Below are positions 54,574-63,573 of a stretch of DNA of 64,000 bases, in pieces. The position numbers and the translations under genes were made by a program. The notes beneath the pieces are model-generated. The model was given only the letters and a program-made list of their open reading frames with translations, had not been told where the DNA came from and did no database searches. The stretch is from AP-15 sp963737145. GTDB lineage: Bacteria; Pseudomonadota; Alphaproteobacteria; ATCC43930; CGMCC-115725. The DNA lies in the NCBI GenBank assembly GCA_963737145.1, contig CAVTRO010000007.1, positions 1,798,001 through 1,862,000 on the forward strand. The letters run 5' to 3'. Each line of letters opens with the position of its first letter. Position 1 is the stretch's first letter.

Positions 54574-55181
54574 CATCACGAACACCACTGACCACCCACT
54601 GCTCAGCGCCGGACGCGGACAGTGCGATCGCCTGTGGGACCTGATTGGCAATGGCCGGTGTAATCCACTGGTCCGCCGAGCGGCTGTGCCGAGACGGTAT
54701 AGGTTCCTGGCAGCAGCACCCCGCTCGGGATTGCCACCTTAACTCCGGCTGGCGCTCGGCGCCCGGGAAGCCGACAAGCCGGTCTCGGCCCGAAAGAAAG
54801 GTCGACTGAAATCGAGCCCCACCAGAAAGGTCCGGAAAGGCGCTGCGCAAGGCAGCCAGTCCCTAGAATAGCCAGGCAGCGGGCGAACCCGTGCCGAGCG
54901 TTTGTGAAATTCAAGACTTCCGGGACGTCCGCCCGACTGCCGCTAACTCGTGCCACAATGCGTCAATTGCGCTCGGCTATCCGAGCAGAGTCTTCGTTGT
55001 CTACACGCCCTGGGTCAGACCCGTGACGGTTTCGCCAAAGTCCAGACGTTCCGGTCGGCGCGCGATCAAGGCGACCCGTGGACCGGCATGGAATTGCCGC
55101 TCCCCGACGACCTCAATCTTGCGTCGCTGCCAGTCGGCATACATCGCGAGATACCCGAGTTGCAGGCACCCTCGCTGTTGT
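54574..55181. other. Intergenic stretch, one possible gene scrap
   Basis: About 600 bases. A minus-strand frame ending at 54603 reads APAGVKVAIPSGVLLPGTYT and DYTGHCQSGPTGDRTVRVRR, which looks like the end of a beta-sandwich protein, but no start or family could be identified. Confidence 0.4.
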
Positions 55182-55977
55182 CTAGCGTTTGACCGCTTGG
55201 ACCCGCGTCGCGGTGAGCACCGGCGGTTGGGAGAACACGGGGTAGACGAGCTGCTCGGGCAGCGTTTCTGGCATCTTAGCCGTTATCCCGTAAGCTTCCG
55301 GCCACTCCCCGTGCGGCAAATGGTGAGTGCCGAAGATGCGGTCCATCCAGGGCAGCATGGTGGCATAGTTGTGGTTGACCGCGCCCGTGCGGGTGTGGTG
55401 CCAGTGGTGGAACGCGGGGCTGGTAATCAGCCATTCCAGCTTTCCGATCTGCCAATGCACGTTGGCGTGGATCAGATAGCTCCAGTGGGCGCCCACCGCC
55501 AGAACCAGCATCGCGAAGATGTTGCCCGACGCGCTCAGCGGATTGGCAACCCCCAGAGCGTAAATTGGCACCAGCGTGAACATTCGCGAGATCACAAGGT
55601 CCACAGGATGGGCCCGGCTGTTGACCAGAAAATCCATTTCTCGCGCGCTGTGATGCACCGCGTGGAAGCGCCAGAGAAACGGGATTTCGTGGCTTAGCCG
55701 GTGGCCCCAGTAATAGCCCACTTCGCCCACCACCAAGGCCAACACCGCGCGCAGCCAGATAGGCAGCGCGGCGAGTGCGGCATGGAAACTCCCGGGCAGG
55801 ACCTCTTGGGCGCCCCAAGCCACCAGGCCCAGCGGAGCGCTCAGTACTACTCCGACCAGGAGGCCGTTAAGGAAATAATACCCGATATCGGCGGTGACTT
55901 CCTGGCGAATCACCTTCTGCCGATGCAGTGAGCACAGCCGTTCCAGCGGAATGAACACCAGGCAAAGCACTGCCAAC
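55182..55977 (-). CDS. Sterol desaturase / fatty acid hydroxylase family protein, 5' end replaced by IS6
   Basis: Di-iron membrane oxygenase of about 265 residues. Histidine boxes: GHRLSHE (HxxxH), FHAVHHSAREMDF (HxxHH), and HHWHHTRTGAVNHNY (HxxHH). Four or more membrane segments (YYFLNGLLVGVVLSAPLGLV; FAMLVLAVGAHWSYLIHANV). The frame runs backwards into the left repeat of the IS6 element at 55978, where only a TTG (55988) could serve as start. The native N-terminus, usually 20-40 residues including a first membrane helix, appears lost, so the gene may be non-functional or use a new start. Ends VQAVKR at 55182. Confidence 0.85.
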
Positions 55978-56784
55978 GGCACTGTCAAGTTGAGGCGTTT
56001 TGGTCAGAATACGGGGGCGGGCGGACAGTCGTCATGCCGCGTTGGTCGCGCTGCGCCATTGCGCCGCCGCTTCTGATCGGAAGATCCGAAGCGTCGACCG
56101 GGAGACGAGATGGCGCTGGAGGTTGAAGGTATTGTGGACGGCAGCATGAACGCTCAGAAAGCGTTGCGCCGACGCCGCTGATTTGAAGCGTTGCATCTTG
56201 CGCTCGCGCCGACGCACCACTTGATGCGAATTCTCCGCCCGATTGTTTTCTCGCAGGCCCTGCTCATGGTGGCAGGAAAGTCCGAGATGCCGGAAGGCAG
56301 CGCCGTAGGAGCGCAACTTGTCGGTCGTCACCCTCGTCGGCGCGAAGCCCTGTTTGCGGAGCAACTTGCGCATCAGCTTGACGGCCGCAGACCGGTCGCG
56401 ACGACGCTGGACCAAGATCTCGAGGACCTCGCCCTCGTGGTCGACGGCACGCCACAGATACATCTGCTTGCCCGCGATCCGGACGACCATTTCGTCGAGA
56501 TGCCAGCGATCGGTCGGTCGAGGACGGCACCGTCGGAGTCCCCGAGCGATCGCCGGTCCGAATTTGAGCACCCAACTGCGAACGCTTTCGTAGGAAAGGT
56601 CGAGGCCACGCTCGGCAAGCAGCTCCTCGACATCGCGATAGCTCAGGGTGAAGCGAAGGTACAGCCACACGGCGTGCTGGATGACGACCGGCGGAAAACG
56701 ATGCCGGCGATAGGAGATCGGAGCCATGCCCGCAGCCTACGCCGAACCCCTCCGATCCAGCAGGCCGTTTTCCCTGACAGTGCC
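55978..56784 (-). mobile_element. IS6 family insertion sequence
   Basis: About 807 bases. Ends: GGCACTGTCAAGTTG at 55978 and, inverted, GGCACTGTCAGGGAAAACGG at the right (ending 56784); they share GGCACTGTCA. One transposase gene inside. The 8-base flanks (CTGCCAAC left, ATGCTATC right) do not match, so there is no target duplication and a deletion or replicon fusion at this copy is likely. Confidence 0.8.
56032..56727 (-). CDS. IS6 family transposase
   Basis: 231-residue DDE transposase, intact. MAPISYRRHRFPPVVIQHAV, LRFTLSYRDVEELLAERGLD, YESVRSWVLKFGPAIARGLR (helix-turn-helix), DRWHLDEMVVRIAGKQMYLW (first Asp), VTTDKLRSYGAAFRHLG (second Asp), NNRAENSHQVVRRRERKMQR (Glu) and FLSVHAAVHNTFNLQRHLVS. 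Length and motif spacing are typical of the family. Replicative transposition of IS6 elements often leaves deletions beside the copy, consistent with the truncated sterol desaturase gene. Confidence 0.95.
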   Translation of the reverse strand: MAPISYRRHRFPPVVIQHAVWLYLRFTLSYRDVEELLAERGLDLSYESVRSWVLKFGPAIARGLRRCRPRPTDRWHLDEMVVRIAGKQMYLWRAVDHEGEVLEILVQRRRDRSAAVKLMRKLLRKQGFAPTRVTTDKLRSYGAAFRHLGLSCHHEQGLRENNRAENSHQVVRRRERKMQRFKSAASAQRFLSVHAAVHNTFNLQRHLVSRSTLRIFRSEAAAQWRSATNAA

Positions 56785-56787
56785 ATG

Positions 56788-59208
56788 CTATCCCCCGCTC
56801 AGCTTCTGCCTGGCCAAATTGGCGTTCGCCTGGATCCGCTTGCGGTCGGCGTCCGGCAAAGTGGCTGTGCTGAGAATCTTCCGGCACGACTTCAGGCATT
56901 CGTCGTAACGGCCGGTCCAGTAGGCGTTGATGGCGTATTCGTCGAGCAGGCCGTACTGGTAGATCCAATCTTCCGGGATGAAAGCGTTGTCGGGACGCTT
57001 TACCATGAGGCCGCGCTTCGCCAGATCGAAGCCCTGCTGGTAGCGCTCCTTGAGCCGGCAGAACCGCGCCGCGGCATGCAGCGCCTCGGCGCGGTCTTTG
57101 CGCGTCTCGTGCGCCTGCAAATAGCTGGCGATCACCGCGTCCGCGTCGAAGCCGAGATCGGCCTCGATGCCGGCGGCCCGATAGAGGCTGATGAACACCT
57201 CCTGATCCCAGAGGCCGAGCGCCGCCCGCTCGCGATAGGCGGCGAGCGCCTTTTCCTTCTCGCCGGCTTCGAGATAGGTCTGCGCCAGGTAGAATTTGTA
57301 GCGGGCAACCAGAAACGGGGCGGTCTCGGTGGCGAGCGCGCGCTCGAGCAGGTCTGCCTCCTGGCGATAATGCCCGCTTCCCGGATTGCGTGGCCCGGCG
57401 CCATTATTTCCCATCCGGATGCGCGCGCCGGGAAGCCGCTTCTGACTGCGCTCATGCGGCAGTACCCGCCCGCCCTCGGGCTCCGCTCCACAACTCAGGA
57501 ATTCGTGCAACACGCCTTCATAGCGCCAAGGGAGCGCATTCCGCAGAAGCTGGGGTTTCCAGAGGTGCGCCTGCCCGCCGTTCTCGATCACGTAAGAATC
57601 GGCATTGAGATGCGGCATCCTGAAACCGGGCGGCATTTCGAGCACCTCGCCGGCGTCGATCATCAAGGTATAGTCGCCGTGCTGTTGCGCCAGGCGCAGC
57701 GCCTCGGTGCGGTTGTGGCCGAAATCGACCCAAGGCCGCTCATGCAACTCGCCTGGGATGTCGCTCAAAGCATTGCGGACGATGTCCGGGGTGCTGTCGG
57801 TCGAGCCCGTGTCGACGACGACCCAATGATCAATCAGCGGCCGAACCGATGCGAGACAGCGCGCTATGATCGGCGCCTCGTTCCTGACGAGCATCGCCAG
57901 ACAGATCTTTTGCTGGCGCGATTTCGCCATCGGTCGAGCCCCCGTCCCCGACAATGCCGCCTCGGACATTGCCGTCTCGGAATTTGCTGACAGGGCGCAA
58001 ACCGGCGCGGCAGCGGGTGGCGCGGGCGGCGGCTCGCCGCCGTGCAGCGCCGGATCCTCCGGGTAATAGCGGCGCAGCCAATCGAGATTCTGCCGCCCGT
58101 CATTGAGCTCGTACCAGCCTTTGCCGGTGGAGACGTTCATGACGGTCGCGAAATAATCCTCGTACATGTCGCCGACGCGTTCGATGGAATAGTTCGCCGC
58201 CGCCCAGTCGCGGCAGGATTGCGGCGAGATCCGGCCGATGTTGCGCGCCGCCCAGAGGAACTGCTCGAAGGTGCGGCAACGATAGCCGGTGACGCCGTGC
58301 AGGTTGATCTCGGGAAAGGCGCCGTAATCGTTGGTGACGATCGGCGTGCCGGACAGCATCGCCTCGACCTGGACGCCGCAGAACGGCTCGAGGAAGGTCG
58401 ACGGCAATAGCATCGCCTTCGCGCGGCTCATCAGCCGCTTGCGCATCTCGGTATCGGCGAGCCCCACATGGGTGACATAGTCGGACACCGGCCGCCCGGT
58501 GCGCGCCATGTATTGCTCGACCTCGCCCGGCCCGGCGACGACGAGCCGGCCGCCGATCTCCTCAATGATCTGCACCGCGATGTGGATGCCCTTGCCGCTG
58601 TAGACCCGGCCGAGGAACAGGAAATAATCGTCCTTGTCGGCGGAGAATTCGAAATCGTCGAGATCGAAATAATTGGGGATGACGACATCGTACCACATGC
58701 TGTTGCTAGTGTGCGAGACGTGGCCGAGGCCGAGATAGGCGTGCAGGATCGCGTAGGATTCGAACACCTTGTAGGGCGCGAAATGCCCGCCGGCATAGCC
58801 GATGCCGGGCTCGCATACGATCATGTCGCCATGCGCATCCGCCACCGGCCGGTGGCCGCTGCCGAACGAGCACAGCAGAAAATCGTGCGCCTCCTTGCGC
58901 GCGCCGACCGCAGCGATCGCGTTGTCGTAAAATACCTTGTAGACGTGGTCGTCGGTCTGGAAATTGGGAAAGCCCTTGGTGCGCCAGTCGTGGTCGCCAT
59001 AGGAGCGCACCAAATCGTCACGGGTCGTCACCGTCACGTGCTCGTCGCAAGCAACGACCAAATCCTCGTGCCCGTAATGGATGACGGTGTGGCCGCGCCC
59101 CTTCAGCATCTTGCACAGCTTCACGACCTTCTGCGTGAAGGCGCAGCTGTTGTATTCCGGCGTCGTGATCGTGTGCGGAATGCCGAGAATGTGGAAGCGG
59201 TAAGACAT
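56788..59208 (-). CDS. Bifunctional glycosyltransferase (GT4 + GT2) with C-terminal TPR-like region
   Basis: 806 residues. The N-terminal 390 are a GT-B enzyme: MSYRFHILGIPHTITTPEYN, ADKDDYFLFLGRVYSGKGIH, LVVAGPGEVEQYMA, LLPSTFLEPFCGVQVEAMLS (donor-binding Glu region). A Pro/Ala linker follows, then GT2 from about 470: ICLAMLVRNEAPIIARCLAS, VVDTGSTDSTPDIVRNAL, DYTLMIDAGEVLEMP. The last 180 residues are TPR-like helices (FYLAQTYLEAGEKEKALAAY, YKFYLAQ repeats). Likely adds two sugars to a glycan or protein. Its stop is 4 bases from the IS6 end, so the original 3' end may have been trimmed. Follows the GT gene at 59223 by 14 bases. Confidence 0.9.
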   Translation of the reverse strand: MSYRFHILGIPHTITTPEYNSCAFTQKVVKLCKMLKGRGHTVIHYGHEDLVVACDEHVTVTTRDDLVRSYGDHDWRTKGFPNFQTDDHVYKVFYDNAIAAVGARKEAHDFLLCSFGSGHRPVADAHGDMIVCEPGIGYAGGHFAPYKVFESYAILHAYLGLGHVSHTSNSMWYDVVIPNYFDLDDFEFSADKDDYFLFLGRVYSGKGIHIAVQIIEEIGGRLVVAGPGEVEQYMARTGRPVSDYVTHVGLADTEMRKRLMSRAKAMLLPSTFLEPFCGVQVEAMLSGTPIVTNDYGAFPEINLHGVTGYRCRTFEQFLWAARNIGRISPQSCRDWAAANYSIERVGDMYEDYFATVMNVSTGKGWYELNDGRQNLDWLRRYYPEDPALHGGEPPPAPPAAAPVCALSANSETAMSEAALSGTGARPMAKSRQQKICLAMLVRNEAPIIARCLASVRPLIDHWVVVDTGSTDSTPDIVRNALSDIPGELHERPWVDFGHNRTEALRLAQQHGDYTLMIDAGEVLEMPPGFRMPHLNADSYVIENGGQAHLWKPQLLRNALPWRYEGVLHEFLSCGAEPEGGRVLPHERSQKRLPGARIRMGNNGAGPRNPGSGHYRQEADLLERALATETAPFLVARYKFYLAQTYLEAGEKEKALAAYRERAALGLWDQEVFISLYRAAGIEADLGFDADAVIASYLQAHETRKDRAEALHAAARFCRLKERYQQGFDLAKRGLMVKRPDNAFIPEDWIYQYGLLDEYAINAYWTGRYDECLKSCRKILSTATLPDADRKRIQANANLARQKLSGG

Positions 59209-59222
59209 CAGCTCGGCCTCTC

Positions 59223-60218
59223 CTACCGCGCATTGTCGAAGAATTCGATCCAGTCCGTGACCGTGTATTGCCAATCGCGTTGTCTTGCTGCTTGCTGGAT
59301 CGCGGTGCATTTCTCAACGTATGCCGAGGGATTATCCCGATAATAGATCAGGGTCTCCGTGGTGAAGCGCTGGAAAGCCCCGGCGTCCAGCGGCGCCAGG
59401 ATGCCGAGCCCCTCATAGGCCAAGCGAGGGAAATGTCCGACCGGAGTGCCAATAACCAGTCTCCCCGCCGCCGCCCCTTCAAGGGGTGGCAATCCGGCTC
59501 CTTCTTGCAGCGACGGCATGACCACGGAACCGACGCTGGCATAGTAATCCGGCATTTGTTCCAAGGGCACGTTATCGACTGGCACAAATGGCAGCCCAGC
59601 CCCCTCCGCGCATGCCCTGGCAAGCGGGCCGCGCTTGCGCTCGATACCCGACACGGTCTGCCGGAGCATGCTAGTGGCATAGCCGACACTGGAAAAATCA
59701 GTGGCGATGTCTCTGCGATACCTAGTAAAATCAACTCCGAGTCGCACGATGAACGGTATACGCTTGATCCCGAGCGCGATCGATGAGCAGGCAAGTAAGT
59801 CGCTAACCACGCCATAAGCGGCGTAGCGGTCAAAGCCGTCAACCCCCTCAGAGGAAATCATTCCTTGCAAGTCCGTCTCGTCGTGTGCGACGACAATGAT
59901 CTTCTCTGGCGGAATACCATAGTCCTGGACGAGAATGCGATTACCCTCCTTGGCCACGGTCAGGACGTAATCGTATTGAGCGGCCTCCTTCTGGAACTCG
60001 GACGCGTAATATTGTTTTGACCAGTCCTTGATGTCGGCAACCCAGTCCTCACCGCGGAGCGCAGCCGCCAAGCCGGAATGGATAGCCCCGAACGCCCATT
60101 CCGTTCGAGTGTAGATGAGGATTTGCTGTCTCGCAGAAGCGCCACTGGGCCTTCCAGTCGAGGAGGGGAGAGTCATCGGCGCCGCGGTCCCTGCAAAGGC
60201 CTTTCTATGCGTACACAC
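59223..60218 (-). CDS. Glycosyltransferase family 1/4-like protein
   Basis: 331 residues from a GTG two bases after the upstream stop; an ATG at 60176 (MTLPSSTGRPSG) is the alternative. QILIYTRTEWAFGAIHSGLA, DYVLTVAKEGNRILVQDYGI, KIIVVAHDETDLQGMI, then FVPVDNVPLEQMPDYYASVG, VVMPSLQEGAGLPPLEGAAA (the family's ExGxGLPPLEA-type donor site), RLVIGTPVGHFPRLAYEGLG. GT-B fold enzyme of sugar polymer or glycoprotein assembly, in tight order with the two flanking transferases. Confidence 0.85.
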   Translation of the reverse strand: MCTHRKAFAGTAAPMTLPSSTGRPSGASARQQILIYTRTEWAFGAIHSGLAAALRGEDWVADIKDWSKQYYASEFQKEAAQYDYVLTVAKEGNRILVQDYGIPPEKIIVVAHDETDLQGMISSEGVDGFDRYAAYGVVSDLLACSSIALGIKRIPFIVRLGVDFTRYRRDIATDFSSVGYATSMLRQTVSGIERKRGPLARACAEGAGLPFVPVDNVPLEQMPDYYASVGSVVMPSLQEGAGLPPLEGAAAGRLVIGTPVGHFPRLAYEGLGILAPLDAGAFQRFTTETLIYYRDNPSAYVEKCTAIQQAARQRDWQYTVTDWIEFFDNAR

Positions 60219-60219
60219 C

Positions 60220-61900
60220 CTAATTGAACAAAATCATCGGTATGTGGGAAGGCCGCTCAGCGAGACCTCGCGTCGCGACAACCGGAAACAGGGACCACAA
60301 GCTCTCGATTTCAAAGGTCACCAGGTTTATTTTACTGAATTCGTCGACGATATTTCTATAGTTATTTGATAGGACGCGCGAGGAGCGGTCAATGCGCGTA
60401 CACACCGTTAAGCCTGTAGGCGGGCAATCGAGTATTTGGATTCGAAGATCCGGGCGATATTTCTTAAGAACGAGCAAGAGCCGCCATACGTCGCCCGTCC
60501 ACCAGTTACCGGTCCCCTCCTCGTTCTCACCAAACCGGAACTCCCGCTCAGCCATTCTTTGGTTCAACGGAAAACAATCATGTAATGCGATAATGGAGCG
60601 ATCATGACAAGATCTTTCTGTATGGATAAAATCTCGCAATAAATTCTCGAAAAGATGCAATCCATCTAAAAATGCCACGTCAGGACCACCGGGCATGAGT
60701 GTTTGGATATCGTAATTCTTGAAAAACTCGTCCGATGTCATTTGGAAGAAGAAAAGCTTTTTCTTCCCATTTAGAACGTCGTGCTGGATTTGAAAATTTG
60801 GGTCGACGCAGATAGTATCGCATCGGAAGGCCTTGAGAGTATCTCCTTTGGCTGTCCCAATCTCGAAGTACGTCCGACAGTCTAGGCTGGCACCGAGCAT
60901 TTCCAAAAACTCGGTATATCCGACTCCAGCAAGTTGACGTTGACTCTCATCGGTATAGGCGTGACTGGCCATCGGCTTCTCTTCGGTTCGCGATGAGGGA
61001 GCAGCCGCCGTGCATACCGTGCCTTCCGTAGCCGCAATCGCATTCCTGAGGATATCGACCTCGCAGCGCGCGCGAAAGGCCGCGAACCCCGCCTGCTCGA
61101 TGGCATGCCTACGGTCGTCTTCAGCGGCCAGTGAACGACAGGCATCCACGAGACCGTCGTACGTTGCCACGACCATTCCGGGGGCAAGGTCCGGGTCCAC
61201 GACTTTCCCGGGATCGCACTCGGTCACCACGGCTTTGCCGTTGGCCAAAAGGGGTCCCACACGCGCGATTTCAAAGACCCCGGGCTGGTGATAATGCATG
61301 TTCAGAACGACTTTGGATCGCGCGATCCAGCTATCGCGTTCCGCTCCATAGACCCCATAAAGGTGTTTCACTGTCAAACCCGCGGCTTCCAGACCGCGGA
61401 TTATCGCCTCCCTCCGGGGATTGAGTTCTCCGTAGAACAGAACATCGATGTCTTCGATTTCACCTTTTACGACCCGAACCAATTCAGGGACGAAACCGAA
61501 CGGAACGTAGCGCACCGGTTTCGACAGAAACGCAGAGATGCGCAGCGCATTTTCGCGATTGTAATCCCAGACCTCGTGTCCTCGAAGGAAAATCACGTAT
61601 TTCGACTGCGGGTCACGCTCGAGTCTGCTGAACCACTTCGGTATTGTAGATGATCGTCGAATTGGGCAATTGGGTTAAATCGGTGTCCGCAAGGAAGAAC
61701 GCCGCAAGGGCGATAATCCGGCCCCTAGCTTCTGACGGTCGCGATACGACGAAGGCCTCGTGGCCGAGGTGTCGAAGGCCGTGCAATATGGTTTCCGCCA
61801 GTTCGGAGAACGCAGCTGAATGGACCCATGTGCTGGGATCCGGCGCGAGCACGGTGAAAGTCTGCGTCCCCGGCACCGTGTGCCCCGCACCATCGTGAGT
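60220..61900 (-). CDS. Glycosyltransferase fused to SAM methyltransferase (frameshifted)
   Basis: N-terminal part in one frame (about 61885-61635): TQTFTVLAPDPSTWVHSAAF, LAETILHGLRHLGHEAFVVS, LPNSTIIYNTEVVQ. After a frame change near 61635 it continues SKYVIFLRGHEVWDYNRENA, FGFVPELVRVVKG, DVLFYGELNPRREAIIRGLE, VLNMHYHQPGVFEIARVGPL (GT1-type C-half). A linker ending EEKPMASHAYTDE leads to a methyltransferase_24-like domain: TYFEIGTAKGDTLKAF, CDTICVDPNFQIQHDV, DVAFLDGLHLFENLLRDFIH, IIALHDCFPLN. Such GT-methyltransferase fusions cap or modify glycan ends. The join with the upstream gene near 61900 is also out of frame, so the true N-terminus is uncertain. Confidence 0.75.
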
Positions 61901-62915
61901 GGGTCGCGCTGCGGCGAACGACGAACTCGTGTTCCATTGTTCGTGAAAGCGCTTCGCTTGCAATCGCGATCTGATCATCCCTTCTCTCTCCGACAATGCC
62001 CTTTGCAGCGTCGGAATTGGCGTCAAAGGTGATGTAGCCGTAGAGCTGGCGATTATCGATGTATTGCTGGATGCCGGCTTTGCGCGCTGTGTCCGAGAAG
62101 ACGACAAACTCGTAGCGGTCGGACCCGTCGAGATAGCTCAGCTGCGGAATGACGTCGGCCCGGACCAAATACGTGCAATGCACAAGCGGAACCTCGAACA
62201 CGCCGCGGACCCGCTGTTGCAACAGCCACCTATATTGATCGCAATTTCCGTAGTATCCATTAGGGTCGGTCTCGGCAAAGAAATTCGCGTAGTACCCGTG
62301 TGGATTGGTGACCCGCAACAGCGGCGCTACGATCGGCAGCTTCAGCGCCACAAGCTCGCGCAAAGTACAGGGGCGGATAAAATTGTCCACGTCGCACACG
62401 AAATAAAAATCACAGCCATGATCGCTTGTCTTCGCAAGGCTGGCGTTGCGTATATTTCCCAGTACCCGGAACCTGGTTGAATTCCACTCGTGTTGTCCGA
62501 AGCTTTCGACCGGCTCTTCGACAGGCGCGGCGTCGAACTCCACGCCGCCGTAAGCCGCACCGATCCGGGCGATCCAGTCGCGCAAGATTTGCTCCGTCCG
62601 GTCCGTGTTGTTGTTCGTCCGCACGTAAAGGACAATCGACGATTTCGGGTAGTCCAATCCCTCGATGCAGCGAAGATAAAGCGCGAGCGCCTCTTCCTTC
62701 TGTTTGGCGAGAATTGCGACCAGCACGCGCGGATAGGCATTGAGACGCGACCTCAGGCCACGCGCGGGCTGTAATGCGCATCGAGCTCTGACTTCCTCGC
62801 CGCCGGGCCAGAGTGGATCAGGAACCGAGATATCATCGAGCTCAGGCACGGGGGCAGTTCGATCTCCCAAAAAAACACCAATCTCGTCCGATACGTGCTG
62901 AGCGTCCCGAGCCAT
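61901..62915 (-). CDS. Glycosyltransferase, collagen galactosyltransferase-like (GT2/GT25-type)
   Basis: About 335 residues recognisable from MARDAQHVSDEIGVFLGDRT. RVLVAILAKQKEEALALYLR, YPKSSIVLYVRTNNNTDRTE, HEWNSTRFRVLGNIRNASLA, the DxD-type metal motif FYFVCDVDNFIRP, PIVAPLLRVTNPHGYYANFF, VPLVHCTYLVRADVIPQLSY and SDTARKAGIQQYIDNRQLYG resemble the N-terminal transferase domain of procollagen galactosyltransferases. After MEHEFVVRR (near 61910) the frame runs into the next gene's sequence out of phase, so the end is lost by a frameshift or the two were one long protein. 30 bases follow the upstream methyltransferase. Confidence 0.8.
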
Positions 62916-62945
62916 TTAGGGTCTCCCTTGAAAGCCTCCTATCGA

Positions 62946-63524
62946 TCAGTCCGCAGCTCCCCTTTGTGCAAAGCCCCAGACAACGACGGGATAGTCAGGC
63001 TCGTTTTCAAGCCTATGCCTAGCCTCATCGTAATCATTCCACCCCATTCCTTCCGCGCACCGATTAAAGTCAGCAATTGCGCAATCTCGATTTCCCCATG
63101 ATCCGACTGAAATCCTCTGAATATCAAAACCTGCCTCTTCGAGAAGAAACTTTAAACCTCTGGGAGTCCATCTGGTATAGTCCATTTCTTCGAAGTGAAT
63201 TTGTATCAAGAACGGCGTGGTCACGACGAACCAGCCCGATGGCCGGAGCATTCGATATACGTTTCTAACGGCGCGGTACGGGTACCGAACGTGCTCGAGC
63301 ACCTGCTCAGCCAGGATGATGTCAAAACTCTTGCCATAAACAAGATCATAGTTCAGATCGAATTCGGGGAAGTGAACCAACTCGTAGGACTTCCATCGAC
63401 ACCACTGACCCCACGCATAGCCGGAGATCTCCAGCGCGTCCATCGATTCGGTTGGGAGTGCCGACACGAACGCCATAGTCTGTTCATTCATAACCTTCCG
63501 ACACCAGTGTACCATTGCCGCCAT
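62946..63524 (-). CDS. Class I SAM-dependent methyltransferase
   Basis: 192 residues, MAAMVHWCRKVMNEQTMAFV to VVWGFAQRGAAD. MDALEISGYAWGQ (shortened motif I), FDLNYDLVYGKSFDIILAEQ, VLEHVRYPYRAVRNVYRMLR, SGWFVVTTPFLIQIHF, DYTRWTPRGLKFLLEEAGF and VGSWGNRDC. The pattern LExSG...AEQVLEHV...TPFLIQIH...YTRWTP is typical of methyltransferases in surface glycan clusters. AT-richer than average. Intact. Confidence 0.88.
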   Translation of the reverse strand: MAAMVHWCRKVMNEQTMAFVSALPTESMDALEISGYAWGQWCRWKSYELVHFPEFDLNYDLVYGKSFDIILAEQVLEHVRYPYRAVRNVYRMLRPSGWFVVTTPFLIQIHFEEMDYTRWTPRGLKFLLEEAGFDIQRISVGSWGNRDCAIADFNRCAEGMGWNDYDEARHRLENEPDYPVVVWGFAQRGAAD

Positions 63525-63573
63525 CCTTAAATTATCAGGCAGTCCCCCAAACGGTTAGACTGTATTTACTCAG

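Noticed and set aside
54891..55697. 268-residue plus-strand frame
   Set aside because: Mostly antisense to the sterol desaturase gene, whose histidine boxes identify the true strand.
56191..57990. 599-residue plus-strand open frame
   Set aside because: Antisense to the IS6 transposase and the bifunctional glycosyltransferase, with no family likeness.
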